Source of the DNA: Aquipseudomonas alcaligenes MRY13-0052
Lineage (GTDB): Bacteria > Pseudomonadota > Gammaproteobacteria > Pseudomonadales > Pseudomonadaceae
DNA: 64,000 nt
Reading direction: 5' to 3'
NCBI GenBank assembly: GCA_000474255.1
Contig: BATO01000023.1
Location: forward strand, 1-64,000
The position numbers and the translations under genes were made by a program. The notes under the pieces were generated by a model that ran no database searches, was not told where the DNA came from, and saw only the letters and a program-made list of their open reading frames with translations. Below, in pieces: positions 9,446-18,398 of this stretch. Position 1 is the stretch's first letter. Each line of letters starts with the position of its first letter.

Positions 9446-10054
9446 TCAGGCGGCTATGAACAGCTCGCCGATGCGCTGCTGGGCGCCTTTGATGGCGTTG
9501 GCGCGGGGGTCTTCGCCGTAGGCCAGGCCTTCGGCGCGGACGATCTCGATATCGGTGATGCCGAGGAAGCCCAGCACCTGCAGCAGGTAAGCCTCATGGG
9601 CCTGGCCGCTGGCCTGGCCGGCGTGGATACCACCGGCGGTGGAAACGATCACCACCTTCTTGCCACCGGCAAGGCCCTTGGGGCCGTTCTCGTCGTAGGC
9701 GAAGGTTTTGCCGGCGACGGCGATGCGGTCGATCCAGGCCTTGAGCTGGGTCGGCACGGTGAAGTTGTACATGGGCGCACCGATGACGATGGCGTCGGCG
9801 GCGAGGAACTCTTCGAGGGTTTCCTCGGCCAGATTCACTTCAGCCTTCTGCGCGGCGTCACGCAGTTCCGCCGGGGTGCCGCCGGCCACCAGGCTGGCTG
9901 CGGAAAGGTGGGCATAGGCGTCGGTGGCAAGGTCGCGGTAGCTGACCTGGGCGGCGGGCTCGGCGGCCTGCCAGGCCTGAACCACGGCACCGCTCAGTTG
10001 GCGGGAGGCGGAGGCGTCGCCGAGGATGCTGGAGTCAAGGTGCAGAAGCTTCAT
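9446..10054 (-). CDS. azoR: FMN-dependent NADH-azoreductase
   Basis: A 202-residue flavodoxin-fold quinone/azo reductase that uses NAD(P)H to reduce azo bonds and quinones by two electrons; it acts in the cytoplasm as a dimer. The FMN phosphate-binding start [19 protein letters not shown] is at residues 3-21, the [16 protein letters not shown] flavin loop near residue 94, and STAGGI near residue 140. Length and motifs match AzoR throughout. It is a single gene converging on the DAHP synthase terminator. Confidence 0.93.
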   Translation of the reverse strand: MKLLHLDSSILGDASASRQLSGAVVQAWQAAEPAAQVSYRDLATDAYAHLSAASLVAGGTPAELRDAAQKAEVNLAEETLEEFLAADAIVIGAPMYNFTVPTQLKAWIDRIAVAGKTFAYDENGPKGLAGGKKVVIVSTAGGIHAGQASGQAHEAYLLQVLGFLGITDIEIVRAEGLAYGEDPRANAIKGAQQRIGELFIAA

Positions 10055-10180
10055 GGGTATCCCCTGATTTGGCGATCACCGGATGTGATCGAAGTGAGGA
10101 GAATCCTATCCATGAAGCGAAACCCTGATTAGTCGGCAAAAATGCGATGCACCGTCTCATCGGTAGGACGAACCTACGGA

Positions 10181-11191
10181 TCATCGTGCCGAGGTCTGCA
10201 GGTCGCTCAGGGTCTGGGTGAAGAAGCGCACCGCCTCGGCATTCAGCTGACGGTGGATGGCGACCCGGTCGACACCCTCGGCGTCCTGGCACAGCTGCGG
10301 CAACATGGCGTCCATCTCGGCCGAGCACGGCGCCATGAACACGAAGTGCCCCGCCCCTGGAAGCAGGCGGAAATCCGGCGGGTTCGGCAGCCTGCGCTGC
10401 AGGGCCCCGGCGTTCTGCTCCAGCTGCAGGGTGCGGTCGTCGTCGCCGGAATAGAGCAGCACCGGCACCTGCACCGGCTCCAGTTCCTTGCGGCCGAACA
10501 TCAGGCCCAGCGGGGCCATCAGCATCAGCGCACTAACCCGGGAATCGGCGATGGCTTCGAGGTCGTCGCGGTCGGAAATCAGCTCGCCGGCATGGCCGCA
10601 GGCGTCATCGTCGTCCGGCCACTGCCGGCAGTAGGCACGCAGGCGCTCGGGTTCGGGCTGGGCGCCGGCGAGAATCAGAGCCGTCTCGCCGCCGGCCGAG
10701 TAGCCGATCACGCCGACCCGCTCGGTGTCCAGGCTGCCGGCCAGCAGTGCGTCCTGCTCGGCGGCGTCTATCGCGGCGGTCAGCTGCAGCGGGCGCCCAT
10801 AGAGGTTGCTCAGGGTGCCGCTGCGGCTCTGATCCTTGTAGTTGTCGCCGGTGTGCAGCACCGCCAGCACGACGAAACCGCGCCGCGCCAGGGCGGTGGC
10901 GAGGTCGTGATGGGCCAGTGGCGAACCGCCGTTGCCGTGGGAGAGCAGCACCAGGGGGAAATGGCCGGTGGCGATGGGCGCATCCATGCCGGCATCGACC
11001 TGGTAGAAGCCAAGCTCGGTGCGGGTCGGCTCGCCGGATGCAGGATAGAAGGCGACGGCACTCATCTCGCGCTGCCCGTCCACCGGGTCGGCGAGAACCA
11101 GGCGGTGCACGCCCACCGCTTGCGCGCCGAATGCGGGGAGGGTCGCCAGCAGCGACGCCAGGGCCAGTACTGCAGAAAGACGAACCAACAT
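10181..11191 (-). CDS. Secreted alpha/beta hydrolase (dienelactone hydrolase/PAF-acetylhydrolase-like)
   Basis: A 336-residue serine hydrolase with an N-terminal signal peptide (hydrophobic stretch to AFGAQA, about 23 residues), so it is probably periplasmic. The segment LVLLSHGNGG marks the oxyanion region, GYSAGG the nucleophile elbow, and GAGHFVFM near the C-terminus the catalytic histidine. The fold resembles bacterial homologues of platelet-activating-factor acetylhydrolase. The ATG at 11191 is preferred because it places the signal peptide at the N-terminus. Substrate unknown; neighbours give no clear clue. Confidence 0.78.
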   Translation of the reverse strand: MLVRLSAVLALASLLATLPAFGAQAVGVHRLVLADPVDGQREMSAVAFYPASGEPTRTELGFYQVDAGMDAPIATGHFPLVLLSHGNGGSPLAHHDLATALARRGFVVLAVLHTGDNYKDQSRSGTLSNLYGRPLQLTAAIDAAEQDALLAGSLDTERVGVIGYSAGGETALILAGAQPEPERLRAYCRQWPDDDDACGHAGELISDRDDLEAIADSRVSALMLMAPLGLMFGRKELEPVQVPVLLYSGDDDRTLQLEQNAGALQRRLPNPPDFRLLPGAGHFVFMAPCSAEMDAMLPQLCQDAEGVDRVAIHRQLNAEAVRFFTQTLSDLQTSAR

Positions 11192-11345
11192 GGTGCTCAC
11201 CTTCCGTTCCAGGTTCAGGAATCGGGCGTGCCTGCCATCAATTGCGCCTTGCTTCGTTCCTTGAGCCGGCAGCGCCGACGGCCTATCCGCCGGCGCCACA
11301 TGCATTGCATGGATCACGCCACAAGTCGTGGCGCGGGAGGGGCGA

Positions 11346-11852
11346 TCAGACGCCGCCGAGGAAATCCATCTTGCCGATCTTCACGCCGTTGTGGCGCAGG
11401 ATGTTGTAGGCGGTGGTGATGTGGAAATAGAAGTTCGGCAGGGAGAAATTGAGCAGGAAGGCCTGCCCTGGGAAGCTCACCTCGCTGCCACGCATCTTCA
11501 GCACCACGGTGCGGCCCTCGCTGCCATCTATCTGCTCCGGGCGGATTTCCTGGATGAAGCCGAGGGTGCGGGCGATGCGCTCCTGCAGCTCCGGGAAGCT
11601 CGCTTCGGTATCGGCGTAGGGCGGCACCTCCAGCTGCGCCAGGCGCGCTGCGCAGCCCTTCACCGAGTCGGTGGCGATCTGCACCTGGCGCACCAGGGGG
11701 AACATGTCCGGCGCCAGGCGCGAGTTGAGGAACACGGCCGGCTCTATGCCCTGCGCCTCGGCGTGGGCAGCGGCCTTGTCGAGGATGGTGGACAGGTTGC
11801 CGAGCATGCGGGTGAAGACAGGAATGGAAGCCTCGTACATGGACAAGGACAT
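11346..11852 (-). CDS. DUF1993 family protein
   Basis: A 168-residue cytoplasmic protein of the DUF1993 family, which has a DinB-like helical bundle in related structures. It begins MSLSMYEASIPVF and has the helical segment TRMLGNLSTILDKA near residues 14-27 and SLPNFYFHITTAYNILRHNG near the end. Its function is not known. It is transcribed away from the LysR gene at 12029, and the 176-base gap between them is where a LysR regulator might bind, so regulation by that neighbour is possible but unproven. Confidence 0.78.
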   Translation of the reverse strand: MSLSMYEASIPVFTRMLGNLSTILDKAAAHAEAQGIEPAVFLNSRLAPDMFPLVRQVQIATDSVKGCAARLAQLEVPPYADTEASFPELQERIARTLGFIQEIRPEQIDGSEGRTVVLKMRGSEVSFPGQAFLLNFSLPNFYFHITTAYNILRHNGVKIGKMDFLGGV

Positions 11853-12028
11853 GGGTGCTGACTCCGTGATGGCAGGGGGATGGACCGGGCGAAGGTGCCG
11901 GTCGCCGCTCCACGATACACCCGCAGCGGGCGGCTTGTGCAGGCCTGCGAGATTGTCCCGCTGACGAAATCCGTGGCGCCGGAATCAGCGCCGATGCCAT
12001 AGTTCGTCCCCTCTACAGGACAATCCCC

Positions 12029-12937
12029 ATGCAAGACCTCAACGACCTCTTCTACTTCGCCAAAGTCGTCGAACACGGCGGCTTCGCGGCCGCCGGGCGC
12101 CTGCTGGGCATTCCCAAGTCGCGCCTGTCGCGCCGCATCGCCGAACTGGAAACCCGCCTGGGCGCCCGCCTGCTGCAACGCACCACGCGCAAGCTGGCCC
12201 TGACCGATGTCGGCGAGCGCTACCTGCGCCATTGCCAGGCGATGCTGCTGGAGGCCGAGCAGGCCGACGAAGCCGTGGCTTCGCTGACCAGCGAACCGCG
12301 CGGGCGCATCCGCGTCTCCTGCCCCACCGAGGTGGCACGCATGCGCCTGCGCCATGTGTTCCCCAGCTTCCTCCAGCGCTACCCGCAGGTGCAGCTGGAA
12401 GTCATGCTGAGCAACCGGCGCATCGACCTGGTCAACGAAGGCGTCGATGTGGCGCTGCGGGTGCGCGAGCAGGACGACGAAGACCCGTCGCTGATCTGCC
12501 GCCAACTGAGCCCCGCCCGCGCCATGCTGGTGTGCGCACCGAGCCTGCTCGAGGGCGTGACCCTGAACGGCCCGGACGACCTCCAGCAACTGCCGGCCCT
12601 CGGCGCCCTGGAGACCGACCGCCGCCTGCACTACCTGCTGCGCGACAGCCGTGGCAACCGCCGCGACATCGTCCTGGAAGCACGCCTGAGCATCGAGGAC
12701 TTCGAGATCCGCAAGCTCGCCGCGCTGCAAGGCCTGGGCATGACCATGCTGCCGCAGATGAACTGCCAGCAGGAGCTGGAAGCCGGCACCCTGGTTCGCC
12801 TGCTGCCGGGCTGGGAGTTGCCGGGCGGCAACCTGCAAGCGGTCTACACCCACCGGCGCGGCATGCTGCCGGCGGTGCGCGCCTGGATCGAGCACCTGGC
12901 CGAGGCCTGCCAGGCCGAGGGGCTGCAGCCCATCTGA
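12029..12937 (+). CDS. LysR-family transcriptional regulator
   Basis: A 302-residue regulator with an N-terminal winged helix-turn-helix (about residues 1-60, AGRLLGIPKSRLSRRIAELE) and a periplasmic-binding-protein-like effector domain (about 90-295). The N-terminus MQDLNDLFYFAKVVEHGGF fits the subgroup that often controls nearby oxidoreductase or transporter genes. The likely targets are the divergent DUF1993 gene and the MFS transporter downstream on the same strand. Effector unknown. Confidence 0.9.
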   Translation: MQDLNDLFYFAKVVEHGGFAAAGRLLGIPKSRLSRRIAELETRLGARLLQRTTRKLALTDVGERYLRHCQAMLLEAEQADEAVASLTSEPRGRIRVSCPTEVARMRLRHVFPSFLQRYPQVQLEVMLSNRRIDLVNEGVDVALRVREQDDEDPSLICRQLSPARAMLVCAPSLLEGVTLNGPDDLQQLPALGALETDRRLHYLLRDSRGNRRDIVLEARLSIEDFEIRKLAALQGLGMTMLPQMNCQQELEAGTLVRLLPGWELPGGNLQAVYTHRRGMLPAVRAWIEHLAEACQAEGLQPI

Positions 12938-13025
12938 GGCTTGCGAAGAATAGTTAGCTAGCTTTCATTCACCGCATGACTGAGTGATGATGGCGCTCTT
13001 CCCCAGCCCCAGCCGGACAAGCCCC

Positions 13026-14225
13026 ATGAGTGCCGCCGAGCAGTCTGCGACCGCCACCACCTTGCAGATCGTCTCCATCGTCTTCTTCACCTTCATCAGC
13101 TTCCTCTGCATCGGCCTGCCGCTGGCCGTACTCCCGGGCTACGTACACAACGACCTCGGCTACGGCTCGGTACTGGCGGGCATCGTCATCAGCACCCAAT
13201 ACGCCTCCACCCTGCTCTCGCGGCCCATGTCCGGCGCCGTAGCCGACCGCCAGGGGCCCAAGCGCGCCGTGCTCTACGGGCTTGCCGGCTGCGCACTGAG
13301 CGGCGTGCTGACCCTGGCGTCCACCTCGCTGCAGCAGTTCCCCACCCTGAGCATGACGCTGCTGCTGGCCGGGCGCGTCGCCCTCGGCGTTGCCCAGGGC
13401 CTGGTGGGCACCGGTTCCATCAGTTGGGGCATCGGCCGCGTCGGCGCCGAGAACACCGCGCGGGTCATCTCCTGGAATGGCATCGCCTCCTATGGCGCCG
13501 TGGCCCTGGGCGCGCCACTGGGGGTGCTGATGGTGGGCAGCGTGGGGCTGTGGAGCATGGGCGCGCTGATCGGCCTGCTCGGGCTCGGCGCCCTGGCGCT
13601 GGCCTGGAACAAGGAGGCGGCCCCCATCGTCCAGGGCGTGCGCCTGCCATTCCGCAACGTCTTCATGCGCATCGCCCCCAACGGCACGGCGCTGGCCCTG
13701 GGCTCCATCGGTTTCGGCACCCTGGCCACCTTCGTCACCCTCTATTACGCGAGCCGTGGCTGGGATGGCGCGGCCTGGTGCCTGACCGCCTTCGGTTGTG
13801 CCTTCATCGGTGCGCGGCTGCTCTTCGCCGGGGCCATCAACAGCCGTGGCGGCTACCGCGTGGCCATCGCCTGCCTGGGTATCGAGAGCCTCGGCCTGCT
13901 CCTGCTGTGGCTGGCCCCCCAGCCCTGGCTGACCCTGTGCGGCGCGGCGCTGACCGGCTTCGGCCTGTCGCTGGTGTACCCGGCGCTGGGCGTGGAGGCC
14001 ATCTCGCGCATTCCCGCCTCCAGCCGCAGTTCGGCCCTGGGTGCCTATGCGGTGTTCTTCGACCTCGCGCTGGGCATCGCCGGCCCCCTGATGGGCGCCA
14101 TCGCCACGGGATTCGGCTTCGGCTCCATCTTCATGGTTGCCGCCGGCATGGCGCTCGTGGGTATGCTGCTCAGCTTCTACCTGCTGCGTATCGACGAACG
14201 CAGCGGGCCCACCCCCGCCCCGTGA
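13026..14225 (+). CDS. MFS transporter of the YfcJ/YhhS type
   Basis: A 399-residue major facilitator with about twelve membrane segments. Conserved loop sequence [12 protein letters not shown] (loop 2-3) and [18 protein letters not shown] (helix 5) match the YfcJ/YhhS subfamily, whose members are putative arabinose or drug exporters. The ATG at 13026 is chosen over upstream codons because it is preceded by a normal spacing and the family N-terminus is short. It follows the LysR gene by 88 bases and may be under its control. Substrate unknown. Confidence 0.85.
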   Translation: MSAAEQSATATTLQIVSIVFFTFISFLCIGLPLAVLPGYVHNDLGYGSVLAGIVISTQYASTLLSRPMSGAVADRQGPKRAVLYGLAGCALSGVLTLASTSLQQFPTLSMTLLLAGRVALGVAQGLVGTGSISWGIGRVGAENTARVISWNGIASYGAVALGAPLGVLMVGSVGLWSMGALIGLLGLGALALAWNKEAAPIVQGVRLPFRNVFMRIAPNGTALALGSIGFGTLATFVTLYYASRGWDGAAWCLTAFGCAFIGARLLFAGAINSRGGYRVAIACLGIESLGLLLLWLAPQPWLTLCGAALTGFGLSLVYPALGVEAISRIPASSRSSALGAYAVFFDLALGIAGPLMGAIATGFGFGSIFMVAAGMALVGMLLSFYLLRIDERSGPTPAP

Positions 14226-14235
14226 AGGAACGCCC

Positions 14236-14583
14236 ATGACCGCCGACGAGATCGCCGCTTTCTGCCTGCAATTGCCGGGCGCCCGTGAAGACCTCAAATG
14301 GGGCAGCAACCGGGTGTTCTCGGTGGCCGAGAACAAGATGTTCGCCATCCTCGACTTCCTCGGCAGCGACCTGGCCTTCAAGGTGGACGCCGACCTGTTC
14401 CTCGGCCATGTCGACCGCCCCGGTATCCGCCCGGCGCCCTACCTCGCCCGCGCCCACTGGATCACCCTGGCCATGCCACCTTCGGTGGGCGCCGAGGAGC
14501 TCCGCTCGCTGCTCACCCGCTCCCACCAACTGGTGGTGGCCAAGCTGCCCAAGTACAAGCGCGCCGGCCTGCTGCTGGACTGA
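14236..14583 (+). CDS. MmcQ/YjbR family protein
   Basis: A 115-residue protein of the MmcQ/YjbR (DUF419) family, small proteins with a CyaY-like alpha/beta fold and double-wing motif; some are called DNA-binding but the role is unproven. Family features seen are the start LPGAREDLKWG, the strand KMFAILDF, and HWITLAMP near residue 75. It begins 10 bases after the MFS stop, so it probably shares that transcript. The ATG at 14236 has an AAGGA ribosome-binding site eight bases upstream. Confidence 0.85.
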   Translation: MTADEIAAFCLQLPGAREDLKWGSNRVFSVAENKMFAILDFLGSDLAFKVDADLFLGHVDRPGIRPAPYLARAHWITLAMPPSVGAEELRSLLTRSHQLVVAKLPKYKRAGLLLD

Positions 14584-14659
14584 CTGCGACAATCCGTCCG
14601 CTGCACGGGGGCCTTCGCCGTTATATCGTCCGCGTCAAACCAACAACAAGGACGTCACC

Positions 14660-15010
14660 ATGCCTGCGCGCCTGTCCGCGCTTCTCGCCCTTGTCGCCTT
14701 CGGCGGCTATACCCTCTATGTCATGGCCATCAGCGAACAACCGCTCCTGGAGTTCGGAGCCCAGTTGATGAGCCGCCCGGATACCGCCCAGGTAGTGATC
14801 GACCTCTACCTCGCCTGCGGCCTGATCGGCATCTGGATGTACCAGGACAACCGCCGCCAGGGGCGTGGGCTGCTCTATCTGCTGCCCTTCTACCTGGTCA
14901 CGGCAGTATTCGCCTCCATCGGCCCGCTGCTCTACCTGGCACTGCGCAGGCCCACCAACCGGAAAACCGACGATGGAAGCCACCGCGCTGTGGCAGCACC
15001 TGTGGAATAG
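14660..15010 (+). CDS. Small membrane protein (DUF2834-like)
   Basis: A 116-residue protein with three predicted membrane helices (about residues 4-24, 43-60 and 72-96). The middle helix ends in GIWMYQDNRRQGRG, a pattern of the DUF2834 family. Function unknown. The ATG at 14660 follows an AAGGA site. The next gene begins inside its 3' end (38-base overlap in another frame), so the two are translated from one message. Confidence 0.68.
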   Translation: MPARLSALLALVAFGGYTLYVMAISEQPLLEFGAQLMSRPDTAQVVIDLYLACGLIGIWMYQDNRRQGRGLLYLLPFYLVTAVFASIGPLLYLALRRPTNRKTDDGSHRAVAAPVE

Positions 15011-15605
15011 CTGGGCACCGACCCCAGGGCTTGAGCACCTGCGCCTTGAAGGCCGGCGCGCGGGCAGCGTCCTGCTGGCCTTCGACGAACAGGGCTGCCC
15101 CTACCGCCTGGGCTATCGGCTGGAGTACAGCCAGCACTGGCGGCCACGCCACCTGCACGTCCGCGTCGACGACGAGCGCGGCACCCGCGAGCTACGCCTG
15201 CATTGCAACCGCAGCGGCGAATGGCGGGATGGCGCGGGCACCCCACTGCCGCAGCTAAGCGGCTGCCTGGACCTCGACCTCTGGCCCACGCCCTTCACCA
15301 ACAGCCCGGCGATCTGGCGCCTGGACCTGGCCCAGGACCAACGCGAAGAGATCGCCGTCGCCTACATCGAGGCGCCGAGCCTCGACCTGCAAGTGATGCG
15401 CCAGGCCTATACACGGCTGGACGCGCGCCACCTGCTGTACCAGAACCTGGATGGCGATGGCTTTCATGCTGTACTCACGCTTGGCGATGACGGGCTGGTG
15501 GAAGACTACCCGGGCCTGTTCCGCCGGCTGCGCCGATGGGCGCAACAGGGCCCGCCACCGCCGAAGGCTCTGGAACGCGATTTACGTGAAAAATCCCGCT
15601 CATGA
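14973..15605 (+). CDS. Putative glycolipid-binding domain protein (DUF1089)
   Basis: A 210-residue cytoplasmic protein resembling the DUF1089/putative glycolipid-binding family. Visible features are the repeated beta-strand pattern LAFDEQGCPYRLGYRLEYSQ, CNRSGEWRDGAG near residue 75, and IDVDL-like strands (CLDLDLWPTPFTNSPAIWRL). The name comes from a structural resemblance and no activity is shown. It overlaps the previous gene by 38 bases and ends the small operon before aer. Confidence 0.72.
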   Translation: MEATALWQHLWNSWAPTPGLEHLRLEGRRAGSVLLAFDEQGCPYRLGYRLEYSQHWRPRHLHVRVDDERGTRELRLHCNRSGEWRDGAGTPLPQLSGCLDLDLWPTPFTNSPAIWRLDLAQDQREEIAVAYIEAPSLDLQVMRQAYTRLDARHLLYQNLDGDGFHAVLTLGDDGLVEDYPGLFRRLRRWAQQGPPPPKALERDLREKSRS

Positions 15606-15644
15606 GTTGTAAAGTTTTAGATACACTTCACAAAAAATTTCGGC

Positions 15645-15671
15645 TCAACTTTGGTGCATCCACGCCGATAC
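15645..15671 (+). promoter_or_regulatory. Sigma-28 (FliA)-type promoter of aer
   Basis: TCAACTTT at 15645-15652, an 11-base spacer, and GCCGATAC at 15664-15671 match the flagellar sigma-28 consensus TAAAGTTT-N11-GCCGATAA at 13 of 16 positions with exact spacing. It lies 28 bases before the aer start codon. Confidence 0.7.
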
Positions 15672-15698
15672 GCGCTCTAAGCCTTGCGGAAGAACACT

Positions 15699-17264
15699 AT
15701 GAGAAACAATCAGCCAGTCACTCAGCGCGAACGTACTTTCCCTCCCCAGCAACGTCTGATCTCCACGACGGACAGCAAGGGCGTGATCACCTATTGCAAC
15801 GAAGCCTTCACCGATATCAGCGGCTACAGCCGCGACGAATTGATCCGTTCGCCGCATAACCTGGTGCGCCACCCGGACGTTCCGCCCGCCGTCTTCGCCC
15901 ATATGTGGGCGACGCTGAAGAAGGGCCGCCCCTGGATGGGCATCGTCAAGAACCGCTGCAAGAACGGCGATCACTACTGGGTCAACGCCTACGTGACGCC
16001 GATCTTTGAAGGCAGCCAGGTGGTCGGCTACGAATCGGTGCGGGTCAAGCCCACCGCCGAGCAGGTACGCCGCGCCGAAGCGCTGTACCAGCGCATCAAT
16101 GCCGGCAAGTCGGCCATTCCCAGCCGCGATCGCTGGCTGCCCATCGTGCAGGACTGGCTGCCCTTCATCCTCATCAGCCAGATCGGCTTCATGATCGGCG
16201 CCTGGCTCAACTCGCACTGGGGCTTCCTCCTCGCCGCGCTGCTGTCCGTGCCTCTGGGCCTCAGCGGCCTGGCCTGGCAGAACCGCGGCATCAAGCGCCT
16301 GCTGCGCCTGGCCGAGCAGACCACCTCGGACCCGCTGATCGCGCAGATGTACACCGACAGCCGCGGCGCCCAGGCCCGCCTGGAGATGTCCATCCTCAGC
16401 CAGGAAGCGCGCCTGAAAACCTGCCTGACCCGCCTGCAGGACACCGCCGAGCACCTCACCGAGCAGGCCCGCCAGGCCGACGTCCTGGCCCACAACAGCT
16501 CCGAAGGGCTGGAGCGCCAGCGGGTGGAAACCGAACAGGTGGCCACTGCGGTGAACCAGATGGCCTCCACCACCCAGGAAGTCGCCAGCAACGTGCAGCG
16601 CACCGCCGACGCCACCCAGGAAGCCAACCGCCTCACCGGCCAGGGCCGCAGCATCACCGCCGAAACCCGCGAAGCCATCCAGCGCCTGTCGCGCGCCGTG
16701 GGGGAAACCGGCGAGACCGTCACCCGCCTGGCCCAGGACAGCAACGAGATCGGCGGTGTGGTCGATGTAATCAAGGGCATCGCCGACCAGACCAACCTGC
16801 TGGCGCTCAACGCCGCCATCGAAGCGGCACGTGCCGGCGAGATGGGCCGTGGCTTCGCCGTGGTCGCTGATGAAGTACGCCAGCTGGCGCAGCGCACCGC
16901 CGAATCCACCGGGCAGATCCACCAGCTCATCGCCCAGCTGCAGAAGACCGCCGAGGAGGCCGTGCGCACCATGGAGGCCGGTCGCCGCCAGGCCGACGAG
17001 GGCGTGGAACGTGTTCTGCAAGCCGACCAGGCCCTGGTGGGCATCAGCGAGGCGGTGGCCAACATCACCCAGATGACCGACCAGATCGCCGCCGCCACCG
17101 AGGAACAGAGCGCCGTGGCCGAGCAGATCAACCAGAGCATCAGCAGCATCGCCCAGCTCGCCGACCAGACCTCCGGCGAAGCCCAGCGCACCGTACTGCT
17201 CAGCGAAGAGCTCACCACCACCGCGCAAGGCCAGTACTCGCTGGTGGACCGCTTCAACCGCTGA
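15699..17264 (+). CDS. aer: Aerotaxis receptor Aer (PAS-containing methyl-accepting chemotaxis protein)
   Basis: A 521-residue chemoreceptor that senses redox or oxygen-linked energy state through an FAD-binding PAS domain and signals to CheA. The PAS domain is at about residues 10-120 ([19 protein letters not shown], then NLVRHPDVP and [13 protein letters not shown]). A membrane anchor follows at about 150-190 with no periplasmic loop. The signalling hairpin tip [20 protein letters not shown] lies near residues 355-375. The start at 15699 gives the classic [12 protein letters not shown]-terminus. A flagellar sigma-28 promoter is seen upstream. An alternative TTG at 15684 is unlikely. Confidence 0.93.
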   Translation: MRNNQPVTQRERTFPPQQRLISTTDSKGVITYCNEAFTDISGYSRDELIRSPHNLVRHPDVPPAVFAHMWATLKKGRPWMGIVKNRCKNGDHYWVNAYVTPIFEGSQVVGYESVRVKPTAEQVRRAEALYQRINAGKSAIPSRDRWLPIVQDWLPFILISQIGFMIGAWLNSHWGFLLAALLSVPLGLSGLAWQNRGIKRLLRLAEQTTSDPLIAQMYTDSRGAQARLEMSILSQEARLKTCLTRLQDTAEHLTEQARQADVLAHNSSEGLERQRVETEQVATAVNQMASTTQEVASNVQRTADATQEANRLTGQGRSITAETREAIQRLSRAVGETGETVTRLAQDSNEIGGVVDVIKGIADQTNLLALNAAIEAARAGEMGRGFAVVADEVRQLAQRTAESTGQIHQLIAQLQKTAEEAVRTMEAGRRQADEGVERVLQADQALVGISEAVANITQMTDQIAAATEEQSAVAEQINQSISSIAQLADQTSGEAQRTVLLSEELTTTAQGQYSLVDRFNR

Positions 17265-17277
17265 GTCAGCGGGCATG

Positions 17278-17304
17278 AAAAAGGGCGCCAGGGGGCGCCC
17301 TTTT
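17278..17304 (+). terminator. Terminator after aer
   Basis: Inverted repeat AAAAGGGCGCC / GGCGCCCTTTT with a 3-base loop, 14 bases past the aer stop. It can also serve the convergent Fic pseudogene, which ends at 17320. Confidence 0.8.
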
Positions 17305-17319
17305 CCTTTGCCTGCCGGT

Positions 17320-18324
17320 TCACTCCATGATCAGGTTCATCACCAGGTGGACCATCAGCTCCTTCTGTCGCGGATCGCTCTGGGCCACCAACAGGGCGAT
17401 GGCCGCGAGGGCGTTGTCGTTGATCTTCAGTTCGCCATCCGTCTTCAGGTGATGTCGGTTTCGCCTCAGGAACCAGATGAACAAGAAGGCTCCGATGCGC
17501 TTGTTGCCATCGGTGAAGGGGTGGTTCTTGATCACCATGTACAGCAGGTTGGCCGCCTGCTCCTCGATGCTCGGGTAAAGGAACTGCCCGCCGAAGGACT
17601 GCACGATATTGCCCAGCAGCCCCTCGAAGCTGTCGTCCTTCGGCTGGCCGAACAGCTCGCTGGCCTCCCCCCTGTGCATCAGGTCGGCCTTCAGCGCGGC
17701 GATGCATTCGGCGGCCTCGCCCGGCTCGATCACATAGCGGATGTCTTCGGTGAAACCATCGCGGGCAAGGCGTTCGCCGTCGAACTGGTTGAGCAGCACG
17801 AAGGTACGCGCATACCCGGCGATGACGCTCACCAAACCACGCGCCTCGGTCAGGCTGGCCCGATCCACCAGGCCGTCACGGAACAGCGTCAGGGTCCTCT
17901 GCAACTGCCCGATACGCGCCTGCTGCGCCTCCAGCCTTCGCCGGTTGAGGCTGTAGCCCTGGAGCAGGAGCTCCTTGAGCACGCCGTTGGCCCAGATGCG
18001 GAAACGCGTGCCCTGCCTTGAGTTGACGCGATAACCAACCGAGATGATCGCATCGAGGTTGTAGTGTTTCAGACGGCGAGTGACGTCCCGCTGCCCTTCC
18101 CGGCGAACAACCGAGTATTACTCGGCAGTTGCCAGCTCCTCCAACTCCCCTGTCTGGTAGATGTTCTTGAGGTGCAGCCCAACGTTGTCCGAGCTCGTAT
18201 CGAACAGCTCCGCCATCTGCCGCTGGGTCAGCCAGACGGTCTCCCCCTCCATGCGTACCTCGGTAACGCTTTCCCCTTCCCGCTGGTAGATCAGGATCGG
18301 CAGGGCTTCCTGCAAGGCATCCAT
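17320..18324 (-). pseudogene. RhuM/Fic-domain gene interrupted by one in-frame TAA
   Basis: One continuous frame of about 334 codons encodes a RhuM-family N-terminal part (MDALQEALPILIYQ, then TVWLTQRQMAELFDTSS and a central YNLDAIISVGYRVNSRQGT) and a Fic/DOC domain with an intact HPFTDGNKRIG active-site motif near the end. A TAA at 18118-18120 replaces one codon after the segment ELEELATAE; the frame then continues without shift into YSVVRREGQ. Fic proteins modify target proteins with AMP or similar groups. As read, only a 68-residue fragment is made, plus possibly a 220-residue Fic piece from an internal start at 17982. Either a recent nonsense mutation or a sequencing error explains this. 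Confidence 0.82.
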
Positions 18325-18398
18325 ATCGTCGCCCTTCCTTGTGGTGATGGACTCCGCAGTCTGCTTGCACCCTGCCGGGTGCGTGGCTCGCCGGCCTG

